DNA from: Limonium bicolor
Taxonomy: Eukaryota > Streptophyta > Magnoliopsida > Caryophyllales > Plumbaginaceae
Direction of reading: 5' to 3'
Length of the DNA stretch: 64,000 nt
NCBI GenBank assembly: GCA_023374045.1
Contig: CM041777.1
Span: forward strand, 83,508,300-83,572,299
Of the stretch, positions 44,592 to 57,602 are shown piece after piece. The translations under genes and the position numbers were made by a program. Below the pieces are notes generated by a model that did no database searches, was not told the origin of the DNA, and worked only from the letters and a program-made list of their open reading frames with translations. Each line of letters begins with the position of its first letter. The stretch's first letter is position 1.

Positions 44592-46516
44592 TGAAATACC
44601 CCAAACCTTAATATGTTAATTAATTATGTAATTATGATTTTCTAAGGCTAATTAAGTCCTTAAGATCATTGGTGAAGAAATAAAAACCAAAAAGAAAAAG
44701 AAAATGCGTAAAAGTCACAAAACGTGAAAACGCGTATTTAATTACTTTAGGAGGTAAATAACCTTCGTTAGGGTTATAAAAATATTTCTATACCCTAATT
44801 ACACACTAAGAAACATGTGGGAAAAATCCTGGAAGAAAACGAATCCGAACAATGCGTTAAAACGCTAACGGAGTCTAAAGCGCGTTTTTCGAGAAAACCC
44901 GAAAACGTGACTTTAAACAGTCAAATGACCCCGTAAAAATTGTAGTTGATCATACAAATATAATTAAACATTAATGGGAGTTTAAGAACCATTAAAATTT
45001 AAGAAAACAAGAAAAATCCGGAAAACGGGCCCGGATTAGTGAATAGTGTAAAAACGGGGACTTATGGGGTGCAAATTGTAATAAGAGCAAAATGTTCCCC
45101 TCCCTTGTAAAATAAAAATCTGAACTCTCTTCCTCTAAGTGTGTACACGTTTTTTTTCATCCCCCTCACACACACATTTAAGTTACTTTATTCAAAAAGC
45201 AACAAAAAGGTACAAATCACCTTTTCTCTCTTCTCTCTCTTCCATTTCTCTCTTCTCACGTTTTTCTCTTCTTCCTCCAGACCTCTCTCTCTGTTCCTTG
45301 CTGCTCCCATGGCGATTTCAAATCCCCCACCAAGCCTCATCTTTCTCCTCCTTGTGCTACCACTAAACCAACTCAAAACAACAAAATAAATACATATTCT
45401 TCATCTCCTCATCATTCTCTATCATTCTCCCTTTTCAAAATTCAAAAAGAATGAACTTCATCAATATGGGTTTTCTCCATTTGAAGAGAAAATGACATCA
45501 AAAGATAGCTTGGAGTCTCCTCTTCATTCTAAGGTAAAAATTCCCAAGAAAAAGTCATCTTTCATTCACCTCTTGGTGTAATTGATTTCTCACCACTTTG
45601 ATACCTTGTTTTTCTTCTTGTTCTTGAGCTCCAAATTAATCCTTCAATGGTGGAGTAATTCCCTTCTTGATTCAAGGGAGAGAATCCCACTTAAAAGCTT
45701 CAAAAAGGTAAACCCTAACTTGTGTTCTAAGCCCTTTGATTGAATTGAGTTTTCTAAGGGTTTAGATAATTAATGGAATGTATTTTGTGTTTCTTGAATG
45801 TTGGGATGGAGTTTGGGAACTCCATTCCATCTTGACCGATTTTGAGGAGATGAGGAGCAAGAGGGGAATTATGGAGAGACTTGTGAATTTAAGGTAAGAA
45901 AAACTACCTTGAACCTTGTTTATAATTGTTTAAGTGTTTGGGATGGGTAAACAAAGTAATGAACCCAAAGTGATGGATAATGTGGTTATTGAGATTTTGG
46001 AGATTTTTGGTGATTGTGTTGTTGTTGTTGTTGAATTTAAGGATTTTGTTATGTGCTGGTAGAACCCTTGTGGGTTTGGCTAGTTGTAGGGTGAATTATG
46101 TGAAGAAATGAGTTTTGGGATATGTAAAGTTTGTAACGAGGTCATGGCGAAATTTCGGTAGAAATATAGTAGTTTAGATGGTGATGTGAGCTGGAAGAGT
46201 TAAGTTTTGTTAATTAGGTGTTGTAGGAATTGGTTTGGGTGGTAAACCACATTGAGGTGTGATTGAAGAATGGAATGGAGTTAGACAAAATCTGTAGCAA
46301 GGATGATGTTAAGAGTTTGGATTTTGCTAGAGAGGAACTAAGGTGTGAGACTTGGGAAACAATGAATGAGATTGGGAAATGGAGATGAGATGTGCTAGGA
46401 ATGAATGTGGTATGGTCAAATGGCAAGGAAAAGGCTAAGTGTTGTCATGAGAATATTTTGAGAGTGCACTGATGTGCAACTTGTGCAGTGAGTGAAGAAA
46501 ATGTGGAATTGAAATT
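44592..46516 (+). repeat. LARD 3' LTR, first 1.9 kb
   Basis: Matches 35375-37289 along its length and is cut at ...GGAATTGAAATT by the CACTA element. Differences from the 5' LTR are mainly one- to few-base gaps. Confidence 0.9.
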
Positions 46517-46667
46517 CACTGGTGGAATGGAAGCCTTTAATGACGGTGGTTTAATCACGGCTTTAACAGAAACCGTAATTAATATGAAGGCCGGAGTTAA
46601 TTAATGACGTTTATTAAATTAACCGTAAGCAATAATCGATCGGAGGTAGGCGCGCCTTTTTTAGGAC

Positions 46668-47145
46668 GGACTTTAGATGACGGTTATTTGTGAAACCATA
46701 ATCTAAAGTCCCGTGTTGACGCGCGCTTTACGGTCAACGGACTTTAGATTACGGTTTTACTAATAACCGTCATCTAAAGTCCCCGCCCACTGATGGTCAA
46801 CGACGTCGTCTTGACCTGACGCCAAATATTTCCCGCATTATTTGATTTTTTCGACGCCGCGCGTAATCTAAATTACAGTGAACGACGTCGTCTTACCAGC
46901 TTATTTTAGATTAAAATAACTTTATATTATGTGTTACATTTGTTTGATCGAATAAGACTCATGGCTCAATGGCCGTGGGTACATGAGTCAACACCATCGA
47001 TCTTGAGTTCGAAACCCAGCATAGGCCAAATAATTTTCGCGCTATTTTATTAATTTCGTTACACTTTAGATTACGGTTCTTTAGGAACCGTCATGTAAAG
47101 TGTGACTTTACATTACGGTTTTCATGTAAACCGTAATCTAAAGTC
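46668..47145. repeat. Four subterminal hairpins of CACTA element
   Basis: Hairpins of about 40 bases at 46668-46711, 46739-46782, 47061-47103 and 47104-47145. Each is built from ACTTTAGATTACGGTT-like arms facing their reverse complement. Such repeats usually bind the element's own TNPA-like protein. Confidence 0.8.
46955..47022 (+). repeat. tRNA-like module with A and B boxes
   Basis: TGGCTCAATGG (46962-46972) fits the A box consensus fully; AGTTCGAAACC (47006-47016) differs from the B box GGTTCGANNCC at one base. Start-to-start distance is 44, as in tRNAs. The module sits between subterminal hairpins 2 and 3. Confidence 0.55.
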
Positions 47146-48553
47146 CTTTTAACTACAACATTTGCCCGTTTACTCTGCACACTGTACTTACAGTAACTCT
47201 TCTTCTCTTTCGCGCTATCTTCCTCACTGAAATCGCCTCCTCTCTCCCGTCACCTTGCTAACGGCCATCGCCACCATCGCTCCCACCACCTTTGTCACTC
47301 CCATCGCCGCCGGTCACCACCCATCTACCACTGGTCTCACCGTCGACCTCTCTATCGCGTATTGGGTATGCGATCGATTGATTGTCGTTTTTTTCTAACT
47401 TTGTTCATATACATGCATTTCGATTGCAAGTTCTAACTTTGTTCATATATTTGTGCCCAGATTCACAGTTAATTGCAACCTAGTTCGTGGGTTGATTTCT
47501 ACACTACTTGCCCACTTCGGTGCTTAGTAACGGTAATTTTGCAAAGCAAACTGTAAACTGCTGTATTTATTTATTCTTAGCATTTAGTATTACAATTAAT
47601 AAATAATAGTGTAGTTTTAAAAATGCTACTACTTAAAACTGCCACAGGAAAGAAAGTAAGTTCAAGTATATTACCGATTCCTGAAAATAGCTCATTTTCA
47701 ACTGCTCAATCTGCTATGCCAGATGCTCTCTGTTTGATTCACAATCTGTGACAGGAATCAACAATGCTATTGTTATAACCACCAGAAAGAATAAGATGAG
47801 TTTCGGTATTTTAATGGTTCTAGAATGACTAGTTTCAGTCCTTCAATCTGAAGTACTGCAGAGAAGGTCATAAATAAACTTCATTTATAGTAGAAGAAGA
47901 TAAGTTTATGTATGTTACTAGTTCTAGATGGTGCGTGCAAATTTGACTTTGATAAAACTGATTTGGAGACGTTAGAAATATAGGGGAGATGCTGTCAATT
48001 TTTTTCCGCGGTTTAGCTAGCATTTAACCTTGATTTTTTGATGAATTCTAATGTTGTCGTTTTTCATTTATGCATCAGGACTACGACTTTATTTTGGCTT
48101 CCGACCTCAACCGTCTTAGCATCGGCTAATCGTCTACCAGAGGTAAGATTTACATATATACATATTATTTGACAAACTACCAAACATAGTTATCCGCCCA
48201 ATATACCTAATAGAGGTATATCTTCGGCAGTCCCTGTCGGGACTGTCCATGATTGTTAAATCTCACACCTAGGGTGTGAATGTGTTTTTAATTGTACTTT
48301 ATTGATTATTTCAGCAGTATCTCTTTATTGTTCTTCGAATGCATATATTATTGATTAATATCATAATATCGTGCATTTGAAGAACTGTAGGGAGATGCTG
48401 CCGAAATTTTCAATAAATTACATATAAAAAACACGTTCACCGGTGGGATTTAATACTCATGGATGGATTTAGGTTGATAAGATACAAAAGTGTAAAGACT
48501 CTGCCACGGGTGACGGTATGAAATGGCTGCCTTCATATAATAGCTAGAAGGAG
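47146..48553 (+). other. CACTA 5' untranslated exons and introns
   Basis: A CT-rich exon-like block at 47200-47370 is followed by GTATGCG. A short exon-like block at 48079-48142 is bordered by TGCATCAG and GTAAGATT. A small hairpin CAGTCCC/GGGACTG lies at 48228-48245. These signs fit spliced 5' UTR sequence before the transposase ATG at 48554. No coding signal is seen. Confidence 0.45.
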
Positions 48554-51500
48554 ATGGAACGTTCGTGGATTTACAGCGGAAATTTGGACGACAAGTTTTT
48601 AGAAGGAGTTGATAAGTTATGCACGGTGTTGGCGAACAATCTGAAACCTACAGACAAGGGATACATATTTTGTCCGTGTATCGACTGCCAAAACAATCTG
48701 AGATATCGCGGCGTTGAAACAATTAAGGAACATCTGATCCGCCGCGGTTTTACAAAAGATTTCCAAGACATAATCCGATGGCATGGTCAGAGTGCGTTCG
48801 ATGTTATTAAGCCTGACGAAGGGGATAATGGTCAGGCAAACACAGAAACAGAACTTGGAGATGATACAGTTGCTGGTGACCCAGAAGACGTTACAGGGAA
48901 CGTTGAGCCAGATTTCTGGGATGATGACATTGAGACTATGCTCGAAGATGTGGAACGACATTACTCTAACACGCCAGACAAGCATGAAAATTTGTTGGAT
49001 TCATCCAAAACACCGTTGTACCCCGGGTGTGACCCTACAAAGTTAAGCAAGTTGAGTGTCGTCCTCAAGCTATTCAACTTGAAAGCGAAACATGGCTGGA
49101 GCGACGTAAGTTTCACTGACCTCCTGGAACTATTGAAATACGTTCTTCCGGTGGACAACGTTTAACCAACGACTACGTACTCAGCCAAAAAAATGATGTG
49201 CCCAATGGGTATGGGGTACCAGAAAATTCATGCTTGTCCAAATGGTTGCATGCTGTTTTGGAAATCGGATGAATTTGCTGAAAGCTGTTCAGCATGTGGA
49301 GCGTCACGGTATAAGAAACAACAAACTCACATCAGCTGAAATACCCCAAACTTATTAAACATGGATTAAATATTTAATCACATTAATTAAGGCCTAAACA
49401 TGCCTTAAAAGTCAACTGAGAACAACAGTGGTCAACACAAAACAAGATGTTGCACCCTTTGACTGTTAAGGGTAAATAAATACCCAAATGAACTTCTTAG
49501 GACCTAAAAATTTGTCCTAAGTTTATTAACATAATATTAAACATATTATAATTGTTGGACAACACTCCAACACAAAGAACAAGCACTTTCATGCTTCAAG
49601 GTCAAATAGAGCAAAAAGGTGCTCTAAGAAACCTTAAAGGTCTAATGACCTCTAAATGATATAAAATTGAATTACATGATCAAATATCATGTAAGGAACA
49701 CAACAAGACCGTTGTCAAAGAAAACAGAGCTCAGAAACACCAGGCAACACAAAATGTGCGCTTAAACTCCTTAAAGCACGTTTTTGTGAAATTGTCTTTT
49801 AAATTGGTTTTAAATGGGCTAAAAGGTTATAATTACCTTTAAATATAATAAAATATCATATTATATGATATTAGGAATTTCATTCCAGAAATTTACGAAT
49901 TTTTACAAATTTAATATTAAAATATTAATAAAACCCTAATGTGGGGCCCGTTTGGGTCAACATTGACTAAGTTGGTCAATGTTGACCATTGACCACGAAA
50001 TGGACTACATAAAATCAGATAAATAAGTCTCTTAACAGACCAAGAGACAAGTCCCATGTGACAATTAAATGTAGTCCTTTTACTTAGCATAAAATAACAA
50101 AAAAAGACAAACTTTACCTTATAAAACAAAACAAGTGGGCTCCACTTACCTTACCCATGTGAACCAACTGAATTGGAGCCTCCATTTGCTCCTCTTCCTC
50201 TTTGAATTTCGTGGCTCCAAGCTGGTACAAGACAAAGGAGAGTGACTCACTTATTCATTAAGTGAATAAAGTCACATTTTACTTCATTTTCTATTCAAAT
50301 TTGAATCAAATGATTCACCCACTCTCTCCACCATGGCCGGCTGCCCCTTGCTGTTGTCCCCTATGATTAGCTTCAATTATTCAACAACAATAAGTCATTG
50401 ATGAGTCATCAAAGCAAGGAAATCATAAAATATTCAAAAAAGTGCTTTAAGCTTAATATTAGGTCATTTCCTCTCATTTCTCCTCTTGAGCCGAGTTTGC
50501 TCTGTCCATGAGCTCTCTTTGGCTCCCCTCCAACCGTGGGTAAGTTCCCAAGCACCATTGATGAAGTTTCAAGCTCTAGGTAAGCTCTTAAGGCATAAAA
50601 ATGCCCATTTTCTTCATCTTTCTTTCCTTTTTCGATTGATCTACACTCCAACCTTTTCTATACATCTATGTAGAGTGATTTGGAGGTTAGAGGAAGTGTT
50701 GGTTTCGTACATAACCAGATCTAAGGAGGAAAGTTCAAGTCTTGACCATTTAAGGTAAAAATGTGCTTTAAGCTCATAACTTTTGATTCCCTTCAAGTTC
50801 GGCTGTGAAACTTTGCTCATAGCCTCCTCTTCTTCTCCTTTTCATGTGGAATCTGTTGGTAAGCCATTTGGAGCAAGGGTGGCCGAGATCCAAAGGAAAT
50901 ACCCTCTTTTAAGGCATTTTTCCAAGGTAAAACCTAATAACAAGTGCATTTGTTGAGATCTAGCTATTTCCTATGTCAATATGGTGGATCTAACACCTTG
51001 TGGTGTGTTGGATTCAGGCCGAAATCATCTTGAACTCTCCTTGCATTCTTAAGGTGATTTTTGCCTTAAATCTTACATTAAATTACTTCTTATGGTTAGA
51101 TCTTTCTTGGAGACTAACTAGGCCTTGTTTTCTGTTTGAAAACATGTTAAACAAGCTGTGGAGAATTTCTACTCAAGGTGGCCGAACCAAACAAGGTTCT
51201 ATCTAGGTTAAATCAAGGTATAAATTACTTAAAACCTTAACTTGATACATTAACACAAGTTTAAGTGTGTGTATATCAATTGCCGTGAGTGAAGAGGAAA
51301 AACAAGGTCTTGTTTGACCTTAAAATGTTTAAGGAATGGTTTAATAAATTTTATAACTAATTAAACAAGCATAAATGTCAAATTTAAGACATTATGTGGA
51401 AGTTTGGTAAATAAATGAAAACTATATGGTGAGGCCGAAATTTATATGTATTTTGGGACATTTATGTGTAATTTATTTTGCAAGACAATGTTTGTAATAA

Positions 51501-54500
51501 GGCCATGTATTTTAGGCCATTTTATTTATGCATTTACAAGCTTTTAATTAAGTTTAAGTAGTATAAATGCATTACCGTAAATAAATGGGGTATTAGGTGT
51601 AATTAAATTAAATTTAGGGGCTTTAGAATAATAAGGCCGAAAATTAGAGTTAAAAAGGAGTTAAAATAAAGTTTATAAGATTTTATAAAGTTTTGGGGTT
51701 AAATGGTGATTTCTAGAAAGTTTGAGTGCAAACCGTAATTATTAGGAATTAATGGTCAAGGGAATATTAAGGGGGTCAACATTGACCATATGCTAGGTTT
51801 TGACCAAAATAAATAAGTTAGATAACTTATTTAAGGTTTTATAATAAGTTATGTATTTAATGGTAATATTTTTTATAACATATGTGGTGAATATGTTATT
51901 ACCGAAAATTAAGGGTGTAAAATGGTATTTTAAACACCCATGAGCTATTAGGAATTTTTAGGAATTTATTGGGTTGATTTTGGAATTAAAATGAACTATA
52001 TATGTATAATATATAGTTATTATGTCATTATGACACTTGGAGAAAAATAGATGGTGGAATGGTAAAATACCAAGAGTATATGGGTTAATATGGATATTTA
52101 TAACCCTTTGGTAAAATTTGGAGATTTTTAAAATTATATAAGAGTATTTATTGAGATATATGTATAATATATAGTTTTAATGATATTATCAAACTATATG
52201 TTATAAATTGGGCCTAATGACAATATAAAATGTATATTGAGGTCTATTCGGAATTTATGAAAAATAACCATAGGTTATACTCTTTTATAAGTTAGAAATG
52301 TTATATTGAATGGAATATATAACATGGTAAAAAGAAAGGGGTGATTTTGTAAATAAAGGAAACTATGGTTTATGGAAAAAATAAGATTTTCTTATGGTGC
52401 CTAAGAGGCAATAATAAATAGTTTTGTATAAAAACTATAGGTTATGAGTTAAGGGAAATAAAAATATCATATCAAATGATATTAGAATATGGTATAACAT
52501 TACATAATGTTATGTGGTCAAAAAGGGAATTTAAATAAATTCAAGGGCTATATCGAATTAATAAGAGTTGGAAAATGAATTTTAGACTACGATCTACAAG
52601 GTCATAAATGTTATGACAATTATATGGTATTAAGGTGGTTTAATGGAATTAATATAAGGAAGGGTACTCACATAAAATAATGTGACAAACTATAAATGAA
52701 TGGGATTTATAAACCAAGTTGTTTATGGAATAAACCATAGGAGTTGTAATTATACAACATAAAATGTTACATGTTAGGATAATAATCTTAATATAAGTTG
52801 TATAATATAATACAACTAATGGGAATAATCATCTAATAAAAGATGATAAAGTGTAACATAAAATATAAGAGTCTATGAAACTCATGAGAACTACCTACGT
52901 GGTAAAAATATATATACATACACGAGAATAATGTATATAAGGTGGATATATATTTTGGTTGAAAACCATATGATTTAATGGTGGTGGTTATTTTTTTAAA
53001 AAAATAATAAATACAGTTACGAACTATAAGTTATGAATTTTAGAATGCAATATAATATAAGAATGCATGCATACATGCAACTATAGGTTACGTACCTAAA
53101 CTAGATGTGGATAAGATTAAAAGAAATACAAGGAATTAAACTTAACAGTTGAAATAGTTTTGACGTGCGCGTTTTAAGTAACAAAGCCGACTGTTTTAGG
53201 AAAACCCGTAACGAACAACTGTAGAAAACAGGGGTGAACTGTCGGGGTTACTTATTATTCGGAAATACCGGATGTAGTTAGTCATGGAGACTGACTTATA
53301 GTTTTATTACCGTTTAGAGTATGCTTCTGACAAGGACGCTTGACGAGCTAACGGACTACACGGAGCGTAGGATCTTGCTGATTCATACTCCACCGTAATA
53401 CAGTCAGGGTGAACGGTATGTAAAGGGGTTTGATCCGAGTTGTCCTAAGGTTGCTCCTTGGGCTCGGATTTGGTTGATATAACTTGTATGTTGTTAAATG
53501 TCTCAGATTGTCTCTGAGGGCTTCCTCAGTTCAGACTTCTGTGTGGTCTGTGATAAGATTGTTTGTCTGAATGTTTAACTAAATATGCATGAATTGTATA
53601 TTTATAGCTGCTTATTATTTACTGTTGCTGAGTTAACAGTATTGGTTCGTATATATGAACCTATATATATAAAACGAACTAGCGGCTATGGTGCTATCTT
53701 ATATGAAATATAAGGAACGTAAGTAAAACGTTGTAGCACTATGATAATAACATATACATATTATCTGAAACTTTTATACGGAGCATTGGCCTTTCTATAC
53801 GCCGCTCTCGTATCTAGCACTGGATCCCGAGTTTACAGACTCCGGATTGGACTAAGGACCTTAGTCTGCTGTGTTAGAAAATTTGGTAATGCGATGCGAT
53901 GGTATAATTAATTAATTAATGGAATGGAAGTAAAGCCAAGAGGATGTGGCTCTTGGTGCGCGCTGTGATCACAAAAACGATACTAGGATGTCCGCGTACG
54001 GGTCCGTAAGTATCAAGAAAATTTCCCGTGAGCTAGAATGGCTCGTTGGTCGGAGACTCTACCGTTGGAGTGGCTACTGCCGTGGGTGACCCGCCATAAT
54101 ATATGGGTAACTAGAGACATGTCATTTTAACGAGACATTGTCACCAGGTATAACTGAACAACTAAAACAATTGAGACTTATACAGTGGCGAACAATACTA
54201 TGGACGAGACTTGATACTTGTTTATTATTCTCGTTGTTTCGCTTTGTTGTTCATTGGTTATACTTGTGGTTATTTTATTGTATGTTGATGGTTGGATGGA
54301 GCCTACAAGGCTAAGGTAAATTAAATATGAAAACTGTACGCTATGGCGAATATACATGGTACATTAAATTGTTATTGCTCGATACGTTCGATATACAAAT
54401 GTTATTTGAAATATTCTATGAATGTTTGGTTTGGATGGATGACTAATGTTTATGGATATTTGAATGGTTGATTATGTATATTATACATTTATGCTTCAGT

Positions 54501-57480
54501 TTTGATTATAACTGTAAAAAGGAAAAGCATGAAACCAATCTAATAATAAGATGATTAAAATGACAAGTGACCATTAGGGTCCAGGCCCGGCATACTCAGC
54601 GTCTATCGCTGATACTACACCATTTCAGGTTGTTGATCATTGTCGGAGCTGAAGAGCAGGAACAGGGTAATTGGAGATGTTGTATAGTAATGAAGATGGT
54701 GTATGGTCTTATGGTAAGGTTGTGTATTTTCAGGATTGGGTAGACGCTCACTTGTCGATGTTTATGGTTTATGGACTTAGTATGATGTATAGGAGTTTCT
54801 CGTTATCACTGCGGTTAGCAGTTTATTTGTATTGGAAGTTGGATGTAGTTTGGCTGCGTTGCTCGCATGGGCGAGTAACGGCCGGTGACACCCGAGTGAG
54901 TTTTGTAATTGTTATTTATTTTTCCGCTGCGAGACGTTTTATTTATTGCTACGTGAGAGATTATATCGTGATTATTGAGAGGGGTGTTACATCAGCGGTA
55001 GTAAGAAAGGTTCACCAGCTAAGGTACTGTGGTACCTGCCCATCATTCCAAGGTTCAGACGTTTGTTCTCCATTGAGAAAGACGCAGAGAATCTTCGGTG
55101 GCATTCAGTTCACAGGAAAAAGGATGGCAGATTAAGACATCCCGCTGATGCACCACAGTGGAGAAACATAGACGTAAAATTTCCTGAGTTTGGTAACGAA
55201 CCGAGAAACCTAAGGCTAGGCTTGTGCACGGATGGGATGAACCCTTACGGTACTTTGAGTAGCATACACAGTACCTGGCCTGTGCTTTTGGTTATTTACA
55301 ATCTACCGCCGTGGTTATGCATGAAACCAAGACACATCTTGTTGTCTTTGTTAATATCTGGTCCAAAGGCAACCGGGCAACAAAATTGACGTATTCCTAC
55401 AACCTTTGATAGAGGATCTACAACTCTTGTGGAATGAAGGGGCTACGGTTTACGACTCATTCAGTAAAGAGGACTTCAATTTGCGTGCCATGTTGTACTG
55501 CACAATCAATGATTTCCCCGCCTATGGTAATCTTTCAGGCTATTCAATCAAGGGGGCGTTGGCGTGTCCGATTTGTGGTGAAAACACTTGTAGCATTCGC
55601 TTGAAACATAGTGGGAAAACCGTGTATATGGGCCACCGAAAAATGCTTCCAAAAGGACATAAGTATCGAAAGATGGCGAAAGAGTTCGATGGGAAAACTG
55701 ATCACAGCATGGCGCGCCAGCCTTTGACAGGTACAGAGATTTACAAAAAGTTGGATAATATTGTGAACAACTTCGGGCCGCCAACCAAAAGTGGTGAAAA
55801 AAGTGTCTGGAAAAAGAAATCAATATTTTGGGAACTAGAGTACTGGCAGCATCTGGAGGTTAGACATTGTATCGATGGGATGCATGTCGAGAAGAACGTG
55901 GGTGAAAGTGTCACTAGCACTCTTTTGAACATAAAAGGAAAGACAAAGGATCATTTGAAAGGAAGAAAAGATTTAATTGAGTTGGGCATACGCACAGAGC
56001 TTGGCCCGCAAGAACGTGGAAAACGCACATTCTTGCCTCCTGCCTGTCACACTCTGTCTAAAGAAGAGAAACATAGTCTATGCAGTACCCTTTACAACAT
56101 CAAGGTGCCATCAGGTTACTCCTCAAACATAAGAAACCTAGTGTCCATGACAGATTTCAAATTAGTAGGAATGAAATCTCACGATTATCATGTCCTACTT
56201 CAAGAATTTTTGCCAATTGCACTACGTGGGATCTTGCCGGATGCTGTCAGACACACAATCACAAACGTCAGTGTCTTCCTCAAATCCATTTCGTCTAAGG
56301 TTCTTGATGTGGACACTCTGTCTAAATTACAAAAGGATCTTATTGTGACAATGTGCCAGCTGGAGATGTATTTTCCTCCATCGTTCTTCGACATAATGAT
56401 ACATCTCCTCGTGCATCTTGTAAGAGAGATTCTGATGTGTGGTCCTTTGTACCTTCGCTACATGTATCCGTTCGAAAGGTACATGGGTGTCCTGAAGAAG
56501 AAAATGAAGAACCGTCGTCACCCAGAGGGTAGTATTATAGAGGGCACTATCACAGAGGAAGTTGTAGACTTCTGCACCAATTACCTAGAAGGTGTCGATA
56601 CCATTGGACTTCCACGTTCTAGACACGAGGGCAGATTGAAGGGTGTTGGCACGGTTGGAAGGAAACTGAAAAGAATTGACATAGACACTCTTAACAAAGC
56701 TCATTTAGTTGTGCTAAGTCATCTTGAAGATGTTGAACCATACTTTGATGAACACTTGTGTGTTTTAAGAGCACAATATCCAAACATGAGTGACGTTAGA
56801 CTACAAAATGAGCAGAATAGGACATTTGTCCGATGGTTCAAAGAGAGAGTGTTGTCCGATCAGTCCACGAATGTGCCTGAACTGATTAAAGTAGTTGCAT
56901 TTGGACCAAATCTGGATGTAATTTCTTATGAGGGGTACGATGTCAACGGATTCACCTTTTTCACAGAACGTCAGGATCAGAAGTCAACGAATCAAAACAG
57001 TGGTGTAGAGCTTGAAGCTTATCAAAACTTATATGACATCGGTGTCGTGGGTCATAGTCCTGTCTCGTACAACAATCATATTTCGGTGTTATACAAGACA
57101 TCTGGGTATTGGACTACAACAGCTACGAAATGTGTGTTTTCCGCTGTAACTGGGTTAACAACAATCATGGCTACCGTGAGGAGGAGCATGGTATGAAACT
57201 GGTTGATCTGTCTAGAGCTACTCCCACGGTTGAGCCATTCGTTGTTGGGACGAAGGTTAAGCAGATATTTTATGTAACTGATCCCTGTAATCCTAGATGG
57301 TCTGTTGTGCTTAAAGGGAGAAGAGGAATAGTTGGTGTGGATGGTGTGGTTGATGAGGATGAGTATGATGCAGAAGATGAACCTCCAACTGTTCCTATTT
57401 CATTGGAAGAGGCTGAGGTCACAGGTCATCGTGAGTATATACGATCAGACCATAACGAGGGAATGTGGGTTGAGAGATAA
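48554..57480 (+). pseudogene. TNP2-type CACTA transposase, interrupted by a solo LTR
   Basis: Excises and inserts the CACTA element. Starting at ATG 48554, the order is: transposase-associated domain (ERSWIYSG, FCPCIDC, HLIRRGF), ending in an in-frame TAA at 49163-49165 after which the same frame continues (AKKMMCPMGMGYQKIHACPN, SCSACGASRYK) to the LTR at 49337; after 54992 it resumes SKKGSPAKVLWYLPIIPRF, FGNEPRNLRLGLCTDGMNP (Transposase_21), a shift near 55370, then IDVFLQPLIEDLQLLW, YGNLSGYSIKGALACPIC, ECPI-type region, DGMHVEKNVGESV; DUF4218 (RGILPDAVRHTITN, LEMYFPPSFFDIMIHL, YPFERYMGVLK); DUF4216 after 56900. A one-base loss near 57100 shifts the end to 57109-57480. Apart from the LTR, only one stop and two shifts are seen. 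Confidence 0.9.
49337..54991 (+). mobile_element. Solo LTR, 5,655 bp, target duplication TCAGC
   Basis: Starts TGAAATACCCCAAAC, ends GGGTGTTACA, flanked by TCAGC at 49332-49336 and 54992-54996. No primer-binding site, polypurine tract or domain is seen between, so it is a solo LTR. It is related to the LTRs at 61136 (shared start and CTTAAAGCAC.TTTTTG) and to the reverse LTR at 61771-64000 (shared CGCTGATACTAC, GCATGGGCGAGT). It has a perfect 17-base palindrome at 53850-53866. Interior is A/T-rich, with no coding signal. Confidence 0.88.
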
Positions 57481-57602
57481 TGGTGTATGTAAGTTATTAC
57501 TATAAAAATTTATATGAAATTAACACTCTTTTATTTATTGCTTGTTTATGACCATTATGAAATGCTTAATTTAATTCAAATTGTATTTCAATCCTTGCAG
57601 GC
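57481..57602 (+). other. Intron between the two CACTA genes
   Basis: GTAAGTTATTA follows the transposase stop by about eight bases and a pyrimidine-rich tract ends in TTGCAG at 57595-57600, just before GCATGG. The two frames may share one pre-mRNA, as TNPD and TNPA do in En/Spm. Confidence 0.6.

Larger units (their letters stand above)
35375..46516 (+). mobile_element. LARD: Tekay-related LTR element without coding capacity
   Basis: 5' LTR 35375-39466, primer-binding site 39472-39483, internal 39467-44591, polypurine tract and 3' LTR from 44592 (cut at 46517 by a CACTA element). The LTR starts are near-identical for over 100 bases. Left flank is CAATC; the right flank lies beyond the window or was lost. 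No gag, protease, reverse transcriptase or integrase motif is readable in the 5.1 kb interior. It therefore depends on proteins from relatives such as the truncated Tekay element at 59698. Confidence 0.85.

Noticed and set aside
47510..47530. CACTAC-like word as possible CACTA end
   Set aside because: It lies inside the CACTA 5' region, lacks the rest of the terminal repeat and has no partner.
54671..55135. 154-codon plus-strand frame
   Set aside because: It runs across the LTR/CACTA junction in a frame different from the transposase, so it is a chance chimera.
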